Below, in pieces: positions 1-10,199 of a DNA stretch of 64,000 nucleotides. The stretch is from contig JANQJD010000008.1 in assembly GCA_028281845.1 (NCBI GenBank), forward strand, positions 248,001-312,000. Direction: 5' to 3'. Source of the DNA: Rhodospirillales bacterium (GTDB lineage Bacteria; Pseudomonadota; Alphaproteobacteria; Rhodospirillales; Rhodospirillaceae). A program made the position numbers and the translations under genes. The notes under the pieces are model-generated. The model saw only the letters and a list, made by a program, of their open reading frames with translations, ran no database searches and was not told the origin of the DNA. Numbering within the stretch: the stretch's first letter is position 1; each line of letters opens with the position of its first letter.

Positions 1-30
1 GACATGGCTCTGGAGGGCGTGGTATCTAAT

Positions 31-60
31 CTACTTTACTTATCTACTCTACTTTACTTA
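31..60. repeat. 12-bp direct repeat at the coxB-like 3' end
   Basis: The 12-mer CTACTTTACTTA occurs at 31-42 and again at 49-60, separated by six bases. The second copy supplies the stop codon of the minus-strand subunit II gene. It is one of many short duplications in this window. Confidence 0.9.
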
Positions 61-588
61 CTTGACCAAAACCCACCCCTTCATACGGCTGTGCTCCAGA
101 CCGCAGTACTCGCTACACTGCAGGGCGTAACGTCCACTCGCGCCTGGAGTCAGATTCAGCACAGCAGCTGAACCTGGCACGAGCAGCAAATCAGCCTGTG
201 CCAGAGGAAAGGTGAAACCATGGACGCTGTCTGTCGTCGCCAGGTGCAGGCGGTAAGTGCCCCCAATTTCTAATTCTAGTACAGGGAAGAATCGGAATCG
301 TTGTGCCGCTAAATAAACATCTCCTGGTGGTGGATGGACCACTGGGGTCTCCTCTATGAACTCTCCTGTCGAATAAGTAGCACTCATAGAGTCAAGCTGG
401 GTCAAGAAAGATTCAGCTGTGATCTTGTATGTCACCGGGCGCGGCTCAGGACTCCACACCCACTGCCAGGCCGGCATTACAGAGACAAGAGTCAGAGTGG
501 CCGTTACCAGGATGATGACGCCCCACCATGAATCAGAGACAGATTTCCGTAAGCGGACACTTTCGACACTTTCCCTCAGGACTCTCAT
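58..588 (-). CDS. Cytochrome c oxidase subunit II-like protein with CuA site
   Basis: This 176-residue protein has one N-terminal membrane segment (about 22-40) and a C-terminal cupredoxin domain expected on the periplasmic side. The CuA-type ligand set is visible: H123 in DSVHGF, then C158, C162, H166 and M169 in the CSEYCGLEHSRM block, with E160 between the cysteines. CuA domains receive electrons from cytochrome c and pass them to subunit I. Its start overlaps the end of the subunit I gene by four bases (ATGA type), so the two are probably co-translated. It is shorter than a classical subunit II, having one membrane helix rather than two, as in ba3-type oxidases. The family call is firm; the reaction (oxygen or nitric oxide reduction) follows from subunit I and is open. 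Confidence 0.87.
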   Translation of the reverse strand: MRVLRESVESVRLRKSVSDSWWGVIILVTATLTLVSVMPAWQWVWSPEPRPVTYKITAESFLTQLDSMSATYSTGEFIEETPVVHPPPGDVYLAAQRFRFFPVLELEIGGTYRLHLATTDSVHGFTFPLAQADLLLVPGSAAVLNLTPGASGRYALQCSEYCGLEHSRMKGWVLVK

Positions 589-1979
589 CTATAGCCGCCT
601 ATACGACGCGAGAGAAGACATTTTAGTGTCATAAAAACAAAGTAAATGCCACCTATTATAGCAATAAAACCGCCAGCTCCATAAACAACCATATAAAAAT
701 ATTTGACGGCAGTATCGAGATTCTGTTCTAGACCAGCAGTCTTCCGTGGAACTCCCGCAATACCGGCAGCGAACATGCCGACAGAAAGTACAAGCTGTCC
801 GCCCCCGTAAAGAAGTAGAGACAAGCGTACCGCCTGTGGCGTTGGACATGGCCTTTGCAGCAATGGCAGAAAAAGCGTGAATGTCATACCCATCACTGCC
901 AGGTTCACGCCGCTAATGACAGCATGGTAATGTGCCGGTATGCGGGTATCACTGACACCCAGAAAATAGCCAAGGATCCCACCCACTGCAAAGAGCAATA
1001 AGGAGAGAGATAATGACAATGCAGAGATATCAGCCCATAACGGACGTACCATAGCCAAACGCATCGCTATGGTAAAAGATAACATTAAGGGTGCAATAGG
1101 TAAACCAAATTTTAAAAGTTGTGTAAACGATACCCTGTGCTCGAGACTGATAACGTCAAATGCCACATAAAAAAGTACCCCTGACAGAGCAACAACCGCC
1201 AAGCTCCACAGCGCACCGATAAACAAGCGGGGTGGGATACCCCACGCTGTGGCCTGTTCAGTCAAGACCCACCAGATCACCAGCATGAGCATCGTATTAA
1301 CAAACTGCAATATATGGCCGCCACCCCAGAAGAGACGCTCATTCGCTAATGCCGGCTCTATCCAAGCCGGCAGGGCTCTCCACGCAAGAAAAAAACAAAC
1401 AAGAGCGATCAGAAATGTCGTGCCGGTAGCAGCGACGCCATGCTCGAAGGGACCAACGGTATTGTTGACGAGATTGCGCAGTAATCTCAGGACAACTCCT
1501 GATATACCCATGGCCAGTCCTCCAAGCCCGGCATAAAACAGAGGATGAGTCAGGACTGGCACGTAATTATTCAGTGACGCTTCTCCTAAATTAAATACTA
1601 CTGATATGAGCATAAGGAATGAACTTATGACAATTAATATAAGAGAAATTCTCCCTAAAATATTCCACTTTGGATTACCTTCAGTAGAACGGGCAGTTGC
1701 GAGCAGAGCTAACGCCCCAAGAATGCTGAGAAACCAGAGGACGATAGAAAAATCAACGTGAGTAATGACAACCTTTGGGAAAAAATCCTGCCAAGGCCAT
1801 GGGAAGAGTTCCCGCAATACAGGTGTGCGAACGATGACAGCCACCAGTGCTAAGAGACCTGCCACAGCCAGGGCGGCCACGGCAAGTCCCACCCAGCCAT
1901 GCAGCTCCCTTGCTAACGCATGGCTCAGCACTTCAGCGGTGCTATCAGAAAAGGCCTTAGACGATCTTTTGTGCTGCAT
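585..1979 (-). CDS. Heme-copper oxidase-like subunit I, divergent
   Basis: This 464-residue polytopic membrane protein has about 12 hydrophobic segments. Heme-copper oxidase features are visible: H74 (helix II, low-spin heme position), H222 in GGGHILQ (helix VI, CuB position), and H350/H352 in DTRIPAHYHAV (helix X, the paired heme ligands). The helix VII region that normally carries two adjacent CuB histidines shows only H281 in LEHRVSF. The helix VI tyrosine of A-type oxidases is absent (GHILQ instead of the usual HPEVY). With the CuA subunit encoded next to it, this is a terminal oxidase or a related reductase of a non-classical branch. It lies last but one in a minus-strand run after the DUF420 gene, 21 bases downstream. 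Fold assignment is good; substrate and metal occupancy are uncertain. Confidence 0.8.
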   Translation of the reverse strand: MQHKRSSKAFSDSTAEVLSHALARELHGWVGLAVAALAVAGLLALVAVIVRTPVLRELFPWPWQDFFPKVVITHVDFSIVLWFLSILGALALLATARSTEGNPKWNILGRISLILIVISSFLMLISVVFNLGEASLNNYVPVLTHPLFYAGLGGLAMGISGVVLRLLRNLVNNTVGPFEHGVAATGTTFLIALVCFFLAWRALPAWIEPALANERLFWGGGHILQFVNTMLMLVIWWVLTEQATAWGIPPRLFIGALWSLAVVALSGVLFYVAFDVISLEHRVSFTQLLKFGLPIAPLMLSFTIAMRLAMVRPLWADISALSLSLSLLLFAVGGILGYFLGVSDTRIPAHYHAVISGVNLAVMGMTFTLFLPLLQRPCPTPQAVRLSLLLYGGGQLVLSVGMFAAGIAGVPRKTAGLEQNLDTAVKYFYMVVYGAGGFIAIIGGIYFVFMTLKCLLSRRIGGYR

Positions 1980-2000
1980 TGGACATGCGCTACCGCGTCG

Positions 2001-2423
2001 TTATGCGTAGACGTGATACAGTATCGCGTAAATGATGACACCAGTGACGGATACATACAACCAAACTGGTAATGTCCAGCGCGCCAAGAGTCTGTGTCGT
2101 CCATAATGCCCCCGGAAAGCGTGCCAAGCGCTCATGCCTGCCAACGGTGTGACAACTATAGCAAGGACGATATGCGTGACCATGATGGTGTAATAGAAAG
2201 GTCGCATCCAGTTTGCACCGGAAAACACCAGAATCGGTGCAGTGAAGTGGTAGACAAGGTAGCTAACGAGGAAGAGAGCCGAGACGACGAGGGCGGCAAG
2301 CATCATCAAACGGTGTGTATACTTTTGGCCCATGCGAATCATGGTGAAACCGAATATCAGGAGAATCATCGTCACGGCATTCAGTGTGGCATTGAGATGC
2401 GGAAGAAACGAGGAGAGAGACAT
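2001..2423 (-). CDS. DUF420 family membrane protein
   Basis: This roughly 140-residue integral membrane protein has four or five hydrophobic segments and conserved-looking histidines, including those in MGQKYTHRLMM and LVYHFTAP, plus a C-terminal YHVYA. The sequence matches my recollection of the DUF420 family, often encoded beside heme-copper oxidases and proposed to help assemble them or act as a small subunit. The start at 2423 (MSLSSFLPHLN) is preferred over one 12 codons earlier because an AAGGA stretch lies about ten bases upstream and the hydrophobic region begins soon after. It sits directly upstream of the oxidase pair, as expected for a functional partner. No catalytic role can be read from the sequence. 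Confidence 0.75.
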   Translation of the reverse strand: MSLSSFLPHLNATLNAVTMILLIFGFTMIRMGQKYTHRLMMLAALVVSALFLVSYLVYHFTAPILVFSGANWMRPFYYTIMVTHIVLAIVVTPLAGMSAWHAFRGHYGRHRLLARWTLPVWLYVSVTGVIIYAILYHVYA

Positions 2424-2533
2424 CGGCCCATCATCCTTTTGTAGGCTTTTTGAACGCAATCATGGCAAGCACGATGTAGCACACGGCATCGCCTGTGACC
2501 CCTGTTGGCCAGTGTTGTGTTGGCCAGGGGTCC

Positions 2534-3343
2534 TCAATCACCACATTGCGCGGCCGCCGTGAGAGGCTCTTGGAACGCCTTCCGCAAGGAGTCCATTGTT
2601 GGGACATGAGTCAAGTCGACTGCCAATGGTGTGACCGTGATGGCGCCACGGTAGATGGCTTCGAGATCTGTGCCGGGTCTCTGACTGTCCTCACGACGCT
2701 GGCCGCTGATCCAAATGTATGGCCTTCCCCGCGGATCCACCCGTTCCTCCAGATGATCGCCAAGCTTGCGTTTGCCTTGATGCACGACTGCGACGCCCCT
2801 GACAGATTCTGGATCGACGTCCGGGAAGTTAATATTGAGAAGCACGTTCCGATCCCATTGTCTCCCGATGACCGTGCGTAGGAGACCGGGCATAAAAAGT
2901 TCGGCCGTGTCCCAACGGACAGGCTGGTGTGGGGTGAAGACCTGCGACAGCGCCAGGGCGCGTACCCCTAAAAGGGTGCCTTCCATTGCGGCCGCCACAG
3001 TGCCTGAGTAATGCACATCCTCGCCTAAGTTGCCACCCTTATTAATACCTGCAAGCACTAAATCCGGTTTTTTATCCTGCAAAAGTCTCTTCATCGCCAA
3101 GATAACACAATCACTAGGCGTTCCATCTATAGTATAATGCCGCTTGTCACGCTTGCGCAGCCGCAACGGCCTGTGCAGCGTGAGCGAGTGGCTGGCGCCA
3201 CTCTGCTCAGTTTCCGGAGCCACCACCCAGACGTCGTCGCTGAAGGTACGGGCAATTTTTTCCAACAAGTACAGGCCTTGGGCCTCTATCCCATCATCAT
3301 TACAAATCAGGATTCGCATATGACCATAACAAATATCAGACAT
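2534..3343 (-). CDS. surE: 5'/3'-nucleotidase SurE
   Basis: SurE is a metal-dependent nucleoside monophosphate phosphatase of the cytoplasm. The metal-binding ICNDDGIEA motif is at the N terminus, followed by EQSGASHSLTL and NKGGNLGEDVHYSGTVAAAMEG, all diagnostic of the family. The gene overlaps the end of serS by eight bases. AGGAGA lies 12 bases before the ATG at 3343, supporting that start; the alternative ATG at 3319 gives the common family N terminus MRILICNDD but has no visible ribosome site. The serS-surE pairing downstream of tatABC is standard in alphaproteobacteria. A DUF420/oxidase cluster follows where pcm often sits. Confidence 0.95.
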   Translation of the reverse strand: MSDICYGHMRILICNDDGIEAQGLYLLEKIARTFSDDVWVVAPETEQSGASHSLTLHRPLRLRKRDKRHYTIDGTPSDCVILAMKRLLQDKKPDLVLAGINKGGNLGEDVHYSGTVAAAMEGTLLGVRALALSQVFTPHQPVRWDTAELFMPGLLRTVIGRQWDRNVLLNINFPDVDPESVRGVAVVHQGKRKLGDHLEERVDPRGRPYIWISGQRREDSQRPGTDLEAIYRGAITVTPLAVDLTHVPTMDSLRKAFQEPLTAAAQCGD

Positions 3344-4622
3344 GTGGCGCTATGATCTCCTGTCCTCTCAGGTAGGGACGCAAAACCTCCGGGACGAGGA
3401 CAGCTCCGTCTGCCTGTTGATAGTTCTCCAGCACGGCCACCAGTGTCCGGCCCACTGCAAGACCGGACCCGTTCATGGTATGTACGTAACGGGGACCACT
3501 TTTGCCCATTGGACGGAATCGGGCTTTCATCCGTCTGGCCTGAAAGTCGCCACAGTGCGAGCAACTCGAAATTTCACGATACCGTCCCTGCCCCGGGAGC
3601 CAGACTTCGAGATCGTACGTCCGGCAGGCGGCAAAACCCATGTCACGGGGACAGAGCATCACAACCCTGTAAGGGAGTTGCAACCTTTTGAGCACTTCCT
3701 CGGCACAAGCAGTCATGCGCTGGTGTTCTGCCTCAGACTGATCAGGATGGGTCACACTGACGAGTTCGACTTTAGAAAATTGATGCTGGCGCAACATACC
3801 ACGGGTATCCTTGCCAGCTGCCCCGGCTTCGGAACGGAAGCACAACGTCATGGCCGTGTAGCGTAAAGGTAAAATAGCCTCATCCAGAATCTCCCCTGCC
3901 ACTAGGTTAGTGAGCGGGACTTCAGCAGTTGGGACAAGCCAGAGACTCGTATCTGTCTGGAACAGATCGGCAGAAAATTTTGGCAATTGGCCGGTGCCAA
4001 GCAGCGCTTGATCGCGGACTAAAGCCGGAGGGCTAACCTCTATGTAGCCGAATTCTGTCGTGTGCACGTCCAGCATGAAGGCCGATAGTGCTCGCTCTAG
4101 CCGCGCTAGCATGCCCTTAAGAATCACAAATCGAGCGCCAGCGATCCTGCTCGCTCGTTCGAAATCCATGAGACCAAGCGCTGCACCAATCGTATCGTGC
4201 GCCTTCGGGGGAAAGGGAAAGATGGGCACCATGCCGACTCGACGGAGCTCTGTATGAGCGGCATCACTATTTGGCACGTCTTCAGCCGGCATGTTGGGAA
4301 TTGTCATCAGCAACCCTTGCGGCCCTTCTAATGCTTCCGTTAGCCGGGTAACGTTAACGTCGCAAGTTGTCGCCGTCTGCAAAGACTTGTGAGCAGCGCC
4401 CCGTGCCCGCAGGGCATCTGTTGATTCCCCCTGCCTGTGCCGGTCAGCGATAGCCTTTGACAGTGCCTTCCGTTGCCTCTGGCGAAACTGGACGTGTGTG
4501 AGCGCCTCACGGCGAGCCTTGTCCAGCGCAAGTACCTTTTCAGCCATGGGGGCAAGACCACGTCGCGCCAGTCCATGGTCAAAAGCGCCCGGATTCTCCC
4601 TGATCCACTTGATGTTCAACAT
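3336..4622 (-). CDS. serS: Seryl-tRNA synthetase
   Basis: This 428-residue class II synthetase charges tRNA-Ser, and tRNA-Sec where present. The N-terminal coiled-coil arm spans about 30-100 and is rich in charged residues. Motif 2 lies at about 262-282 (FRSEAGAAGKDTRGMLRQHQF) and motif 3 at about 384-402 (NGSGLAVGRTLVAVLE). The zinc-free bacterial-type core SSCSHCGDFQARRM is near 352-365. Length and N terminus (MLNIKWIRENP) are typical. It sits between tatC and surE. The 92-base leader contains two alternative hairpins, one of which covers the ribosome site, so translation may be regulated (see the separate entry). Confidence 0.97.
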   Translation of the reverse strand: MLNIKWIRENPGAFDHGLARRGLAPMAEKVLALDKARREALTHVQFRQRQRKALSKAIADRHRQGESTDALRARGAAHKSLQTATTCDVNVTRLTEALEGPQGLLMTIPNMPAEDVPNSDAAHTELRRVGMVPIFPFPPKAHDTIGAALGLMDFERASRIAGARFVILKGMLARLERALSAFMLDVHTTEFGYIEVSPPALVRDQALLGTGQLPKFSADLFQTDTSLWLVPTAEVPLTNLVAGEILDEAILPLRYTAMTLCFRSEAGAAGKDTRGMLRQHQFSKVELVSVTHPDQSEAEHQRMTACAEEVLKRLQLPYRVVMLCPRDMGFAACRTYDLEVWLPGQGRYREISSCSHCGDFQARRMKARFRPMGKSGPRYVHTMNGSGLAVGRTLVAVLENYQQADGAVLVPEVLRPYLRGQEIIAPHV

Positions 4623-4630
4623 GAGGGATG

Positions 4631-4684
4631 GGATCCTCTTCGAAGGATTCGCACCGCCCTGCTCTCGCAGGGAACAGAACCCTG
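4631..4684 (-). promoter_or_regulatory. Structured serS leader with alternative hairpins
   Basis: In the minus-strand RNA, CAGGG (4684-4680), CCCTGC (4672-4667) and GCAGGG (4662-4657) follow one another, so the middle piece can pair with either flank. Pairing with the later piece gives a six-base-pair stem capped by a GAGA (GNRA) tetraloop. A second stem pairs ATCCT with AGGAT (4648-4633) and contains the likely Shine-Dalgarno AGAGGAT, 11 bases from the serS ATG. The layout resembles an attenuation or ribosome-site-masking leader. This is inference from pairing only. Confidence 0.4.
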
Positions 4685-4714
4685 TGAGGCGGGGTGTTGA
4701 GAAGAGCTATAGAG

Positions 4715-5518
4715 CTATTTTCCGTTTTCTGTTGACCCCTTGCCCGCCCGTTGCGCTTCAATCCAGCGACAGGAGAGGATTGCGAGTTCATAGAGACCGA
4801 TTAACGGCAATGCAAGGCCAATCTGACTGATCACATCGGGGGGAGTCAGAATGGCAGCAGCGATAAACACACCGACAATGGCAAACTGGCGTTTGTCTGC
4901 TAGTCCTTGCGCGCTGACAAGGCCTACTTTCGCCATCAGAGTCAGCGCAACGGGCAATTCGAAGCAAGTGCCAAAGGCCAGAATCAGGGTCATGACGACG
5001 TCTAGATATTCCGAAACCTTAGCCTCAAGTTGGATGGGCAGCGCTGTTTCTGCACCGCTGCTCTGAAAACTCAGCAGGTAATGCCAAGCTAATGGCATAA
5101 CAAACATGTACACAAGACCAGCGCCTAATAGAAAAAGAATTGGTGTTGCTATTATAAATGGCAAAAATGCCTTTTTTTCATGTTTATACAAACCTGGTGC
5201 GATAAAAAACCATAATTGTGTCGCAAAAATAGGAAAAGTTATGACGAAAGCAGAAAATGCTGCTACCTTTAAATAGGTGAAGAAAGCTTCTGTGATAGCG
5301 GTGTAGATCATTCGCTGACTGCCGCCCTGGGCTTCCATGACAGTCGCCAGTGGACGCACCAGGAAGCCGTAAATGTCTCCCGCCAGATAAAAGCAACCCA
5401 TAAAAGCGACAAGAAAGGCTATGACCGTCAGCAGTAGCCGCTGCCGCAGTTCCAGTAGATGGTCGACTAACGGCATCCTGTGCTGCTCAGGGTCATTGTC
5501 AGGGGGACACTGGAGCAT
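4715..5518 (-). CDS. tatC: Sec-independent translocase TatC
   Basis: TatC is the multi-spanning receptor of the twin-arginine translocase, which exports folded, often cofactor-loaded proteins. The protein has six hydrophobic segments and begins with the signature MPLVDHLLELRQRLL, whose acidic residue contacts the twin-arginine signal. The start chosen is the ATG at 5518, which follows a GAAGG five bases upstream; an in-frame TTG lies four codons earlier. The last of tatA-tatB-tatC in one direction, with serS next. Molybdoenzymes such as the one at 24-26 kb are typical clients in general, though that one shows no Tat signal. Confidence 0.96.
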   Translation of the reverse strand: MLQCPPDNDPEQHRMPLVDHLLELRQRLLLTVIAFLVAFMGCFYLAGDIYGFLVRPLATVMEAQGGSQRMIYTAITEAFFTYLKVAAFSAFVITFPIFATQLWFFIAPGLYKHEKKAFLPFIIATPILFLLGAGLVYMFVMPLAWHYLLSFQSSGAETALPIQLEAKVSEYLDVVMTLILAFGTCFELPVALTLMAKVGLVSAQGLADKRQFAIVGVFIAAAILTPPDVISQIGLALPLIGLYELAILSCRWIEAQRAGKGSTENGK

Positions 5519-5577
5519 CGTGGCCTTCAATAATTATTCATAATACAATGTATAAGAATTATTGATAGAGGAAATGC

Positions 5578-6060
5578 TCAGCTGGCGGGAGGTGGCTGCT
5601 GCGGTTGAGAGGAGGATGGTTTTTCAGGCTGCATTCTCTCAATTTTTTTCTGAAATACTTCAGAAGTTCTCTGAACACCAGTTTTACTTTCATCTCTCAC
5701 ATCCTGAACACCTGCTGTTCTCTCATCAGAAGAATTTTTGTCTGGTGGAGTGTTCTTCACTATGCCGTCTATACTGTGTAACGTCAAACTCCGATGCAGC
5801 TTGCCGTCGGAATCAACAGCATTTTCCAGTACATTTGTGAGTGTTTTTCTATTTAGTTCTGCCGCTTTCCGACGAAACTCGTCTAATTCTACTTCATGCA
5901 CCATCTCGTCAATATGACGATGAAATTCACTGGCCATAGCCCGTGCTCTTCTGACCCAACGCCCCACTGTGTGGAGAGCACGTGGCAGATCCCTCGGACC
6001 AATAGCAACAAGTGTTACTACCACCACTACCAGCATTTCTGACATGCTCATATCGAACAT
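5578..6060 (-). CDS. tatB: Sec-independent translocase TatB
   Basis: TatB partners TatC in recognising twin-arginine signals. The N terminus MFDMSMSEMLVVVVV is the expected short membrane helix, followed by the GPRDLPRALHTVGRWVRRAR hinge and amphipathic helix. A long polar tail with a proline/glutamine-rich end (QPQQPPPAS) follows. The start at 6060 is preferred because AGG lies seven bases upstream and it matches the family N terminus; an ATG two codons earlier is possible. It lies between tatA (50 bases upstream) and tatC. Confidence 0.93.
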   Translation of the reverse strand: MFDMSMSEMLVVVVVTLVAIGPRDLPRALHTVGRWVRRARAMASEFHRHIDEMVHEVELDEFRRKAAELNRKTLTNVLENAVDSDGKLHRSLTLHSIDGIVKNTPPDKNSSDERTAGVQDVRDESKTGVQRTSEVFQKKIERMQPEKPSSSQPQQPPPAS

Positions 6061-6110
6061 TGCCATACCTGTGCAATAGTTATCGCCTCACGCGCCCTCT
6101 CTCTTTCTTT

Positions 6111-6359
6111 CTAGCTGTGAAGTGTATGCCTCTCCTTGCCGATCTCACTCATGGTCTTCTCTTTCACTAACACATTTGTCTCGTCAGATGGTGAAGGAGA
6201 GGCCGCACTGCCTATGTCCTCATCGTCCTTCATTCCCTTCTTAAAGGCCTTGATTCCCTTCGCCATGTCACCCATGAGATGGGGAATCTTACCCGCTCCA
6301 AACAGCAGTAAGATCACTAGAAGAACGACAATCCAATGCCCGATGCTCCAGGAACCCAT
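6111..6359 (-). CDS. tatA: Sec-independent translocase TatA
   Basis: TatA oligomers form the protein-conducting element of the Tat system. This 82-residue protein has the classic N-terminal helix [20 protein letters not shown], the [24 protein letters not shown] amphipathic segment and a short acidic tail. The start is fixed by GAGGAG nine bases upstream of the ATG at 6359. The frame stays open a further 63 codons upstream, but that extension has no family similarity and would put a long polar stretch before the membrane helix. First gene of tatABC. Confidence 0.96.
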   Translation of the reverse strand: MGSWSIGHWIVVLLVILLLFGAGKIPHLMGDMAKGIKAFKKGMKDDEDIGSAASPSPSDETNVLVKEKTMSEIGKERHTLHS

Positions 6360-6667
6360 ATCAATGCTCTCCTCGTTCGGGGGGGGAAGAATCATTACAG
6401 AAATGTTCTCTGCTCGCAACACCGCCGGGCAGCTCGTAGCCACGTTACGGCGCCCCCCATGGGCGGCTGAAAAGAAATCCGTGAGAGCGACAGGTCGAAA
6501 TCCATGCGACACGCCTGGCGCATCCTGCTCTCTTAGCGTGACCTTCATGATATGATGTAGGCACGCACACGCCTGGCGCAGGAGCCGTTGCGCCAGTGAG
6601 CAAGGGGTATTACGTTACGCGAGCCCACTGCTGACGATGTGTTCCACGTTTGAGGAGAGACTGTTTT
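6360..6667. other. Divergent intergenic region between tatA and psd
   Basis: No gene is recognised in these 308 bases. They must hold the promoters of tatABC (minus) and psd-pssA (plus). Visible structures are a 14-base direct repeat and an eight-base-pair inverted repeat, entered separately. Confidence 0.6.
6509..6596. repeat. 14-bp direct repeat with overlapping hairpin
   Basis: ACACGCCTGGCGCA occurs at 6509-6522 and 6567-6580. The end of the second copy forms the left arm (CTGGCGCA, 6573-6580) of a perfect eight-base-pair inverted repeat whose right arm, TGCGCCAG, is at 6589-6596. Lying between divergent operons, the pair could be a regulator binding site, but no regulator is identified. 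Confidence 0.6.
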
Positions 6668-7405
6668 GTGACAGGCCATGATGACGACTCCGCGGATGTG
6701 GCTGCAGTCAGGACAGTGTCTGCGGCCCATTCTCTTTTTCCCCGCATTCACCGGGATGGTTGGAGATTTGTCGCGTTTTTCGCGGCCTGCTCCGCATTAC
6801 TAGCCCTTTTGTGGTGGCCATTGGCGTTTCCTGGTCTAGCCTTAACGGGGTGGTGTCTGTATTTTTTCCGCGACCCGCAGCGCATCACACCCCGCAGACC
6901 GGGCCTACTGGTCAGTCCAGCGGACGGCGTGATCCAGGCCATTCTGATGGCACCACCTCCGACAGAACTTGAGATGAAAGACAGTCTAAACGTGCGTATT
7001 AGCATCTTCATGAATGTGTTCAATTGTCATGTGAACCGTGTGCCAGCGGACGGGATCGTGCTGAAAACCGTGTACAGGCCAGGACGATTCGTCAACGCTT
7101 CTTTGGATAAAGCAAGTGAAGGAAACGAACGTTTGGCCGTGCGTTTGGTCCTGCCCGATGGCCGCAATCTAGCCTTTGTACAGATTGCCGGCCTAGTTGC
7201 CCGCCGCATTCGTTGTGACCTCCAGGAAGGAAGGACAGTACAGGCTGGCGAGCGCTTTGGTCTGATTCGCTTTGGCAGCCGTGTAGACGTTTATTTACCA
7301 GATGGAGTCCCCTCTCTTGTTTCAGTAGGGCAGACGACCATTGCTGGCGAGACCGTCCTCGCGGATTTGGCATACTTCCCTCCTCATCGCTCACTAAGCT
7401 CATGA
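6668..7405 (+). CDS. psd: Phosphatidylserine decarboxylase proenzyme
   Basis: Psd makes phosphatidylethanolamine from phosphatidylserine at the inner membrane. This is the short bacterial form (245 residues). A hydrophobic membrane segment lies at about 33-66. SPADG near 83-87 and the [10 protein letters not shown] block are typical, and the self-cleavage site FGSR near residues 202-205 would be cut between Gly and Ser to create the pyruvoyl group. The start is the GTG at 6668 with GAGGAGAG eight bases upstream; an in-frame TTG lies at 6650, before that site. pssA follows after 13 bases, giving a two-step operon. Confidence 0.94.
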   Translation: MTGHDDDSADVAAVRTVSAAHSLFPRIHRDGWRFVAFFAACSALLALLWWPLAFPGLALTGWCLYFFRDPQRITPRRPGLLVSPADGVIQAILMAPPPTELEMKDSLNVRISIFMNVFNCHVNRVPADGIVLKTVYRPGRFVNASLDKASEGNERLAVRLVLPDGRNLAFVQIAGLVARRIRCDLQEGRTVQAGERFGLIRFGSRVDVYLPDGVPSLVSVGQTTIAGETVLADLAYFPPHRSLSS

Positions 7406-7418
7406 GTGATCTGCCGAC

Positions 7419-8177
7419 ATGTTCCGCTCCAATCGTCCTGCGCGCCTCAAGGACTTATCCATCAACAGGATGATTCCAAACATTCTGACTCTATTCGCAT
7501 TATGTGCGGGTGTCACAGCAATACGCTATGGACTGCACGAGGAGTGGGAGAGGGCCATCATTGCCATTGTTATTGCCGCTGTGTTTGATGGATTGGACGG
7601 ACGTATAGCACGTCTGTTGCGTGGCACATCGAAGTTTGGTGCTGAACTCGACTCTTTGTCAGATTTTGTCAGCTTTGGCGTTGCTCCAGCCTTACTGATC
7701 TATCTGTGGACCATGCGAAATGCCGGCGGCTTGGGCTGGGCGCTGGTCCTCTTGTTTCCAGTGTGCGCGGCTTTGCGCTTAGCCCGCTTTAACACTATGG
7801 CAGGGACGCCAGAGCCCCCACCGCCTTTTGTTCACAGCTTCTTCATCGGAGTCCCTACTCCTGCTGGAGCAGGAATAGTTTTACTTCCTATAATAATATG
7901 GCTCCAATATCGCTGGGACTGGTTGCGTCATCCTTTTGTCGCGTCTGTCTTCCTTGTTGGCGTCGCTCTATTAGAGATTAGCCGGTTACCTACTTACAGC
8001 TTTAAAAGAGTTCGTGTACCGCATCGATACGTTTTACCAGTGATGCTGTTGGTCGGAATGTTCGCAGCCTTTCTGGTGACGGAGCCTTGGACGACTCTCG
8101 GAGTTCTTGGAATACTATATCTTGTAAGTCTTCCACTCAGTCTCAGATCATTCAGACGTCTGCGACTTATTTCATAA
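7419..8177 (+). CDS. pssA: CDP-diacylglycerol-serine O-phosphatidyltransferase
   Basis: This enzyme condenses CDP-diacylglycerol with serine to give phosphatidylserine, the substrate of the Psd encoded just upstream. The 252-residue protein has six to eight membrane segments. It carries the CDP-alcohol phosphotransferase motif with spacing D60-G61..A64-R65..G74..D78..D82 in a DGRIARLL...GAELDSLSD context. The C terminus ends in a basic stretch (RSFRRLRLIS). The order psd then pssA is common in alphaproteobacteria. Confidence 0.95.
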   Translation: MFRSNRPARLKDLSINRMIPNILTLFALCAGVTAIRYGLHEEWERAIIAIVIAAVFDGLDGRIARLLRGTSKFGAELDSLSDFVSFGVAPALLIYLWTMRNAGGLGWALVLLFPVCAALRLARFNTMAGTPEPPPPFVHSFFIGVPTPAGAGIVLLPIIIWLQYRWDWLRHPFVASVFLVGVALLEISRLPTYSFKRVRVPHRYVLPVMLLVGMFAAFLVTEPWTTLGVLGILYLVSLPLSLRSFRRLRLIS

Positions 8178-8179
8178 AG

Positions 8180-8215
8180 AGAGAAAAGTCTTTCTGAAGA
8201 GAAAAGTATTTCTGA
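8180..8215. repeat. 18-bp tandem duplication after pssA
   Basis: Two adjacent 18-base units at 8180-8197 and 8198-8215 differ at one position (AGAGAAAAGT, then C or A, then TTTCTGA). They lie immediately after the pssA stop codon. Confidence 0.9.
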
Positions 8216-8225
8216 ATCGATGTGA

Positions 8226-9998
<1,773 letters not shown>

Positions 9999-10199
9999 GG
10001 ACGGGACATAGGGGAGGTCAAGCGACACAGGACACGAGGCCACGCCGCCACGCCATGGCGTCATTGCGCGGTGTTCTGCCTGAAAGACGTTCAGATAGTC
10101 AGATAGTTCGACGTGGTACCACGCATTTCCCGAATAGTGCAGGACTCGGACTCTACTCTGACATCGTCATCAATTCAATCGATAGGACAGTCATGGCCG

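Noticed and set aside
6360..6548. 63-codon in-frame upstream extension of tatA
   Set aside because: TatA starts at its membrane helix with a strong ribosome site at 6359; the extension has no TatA similarity and would precede the helix with a polar stretch.
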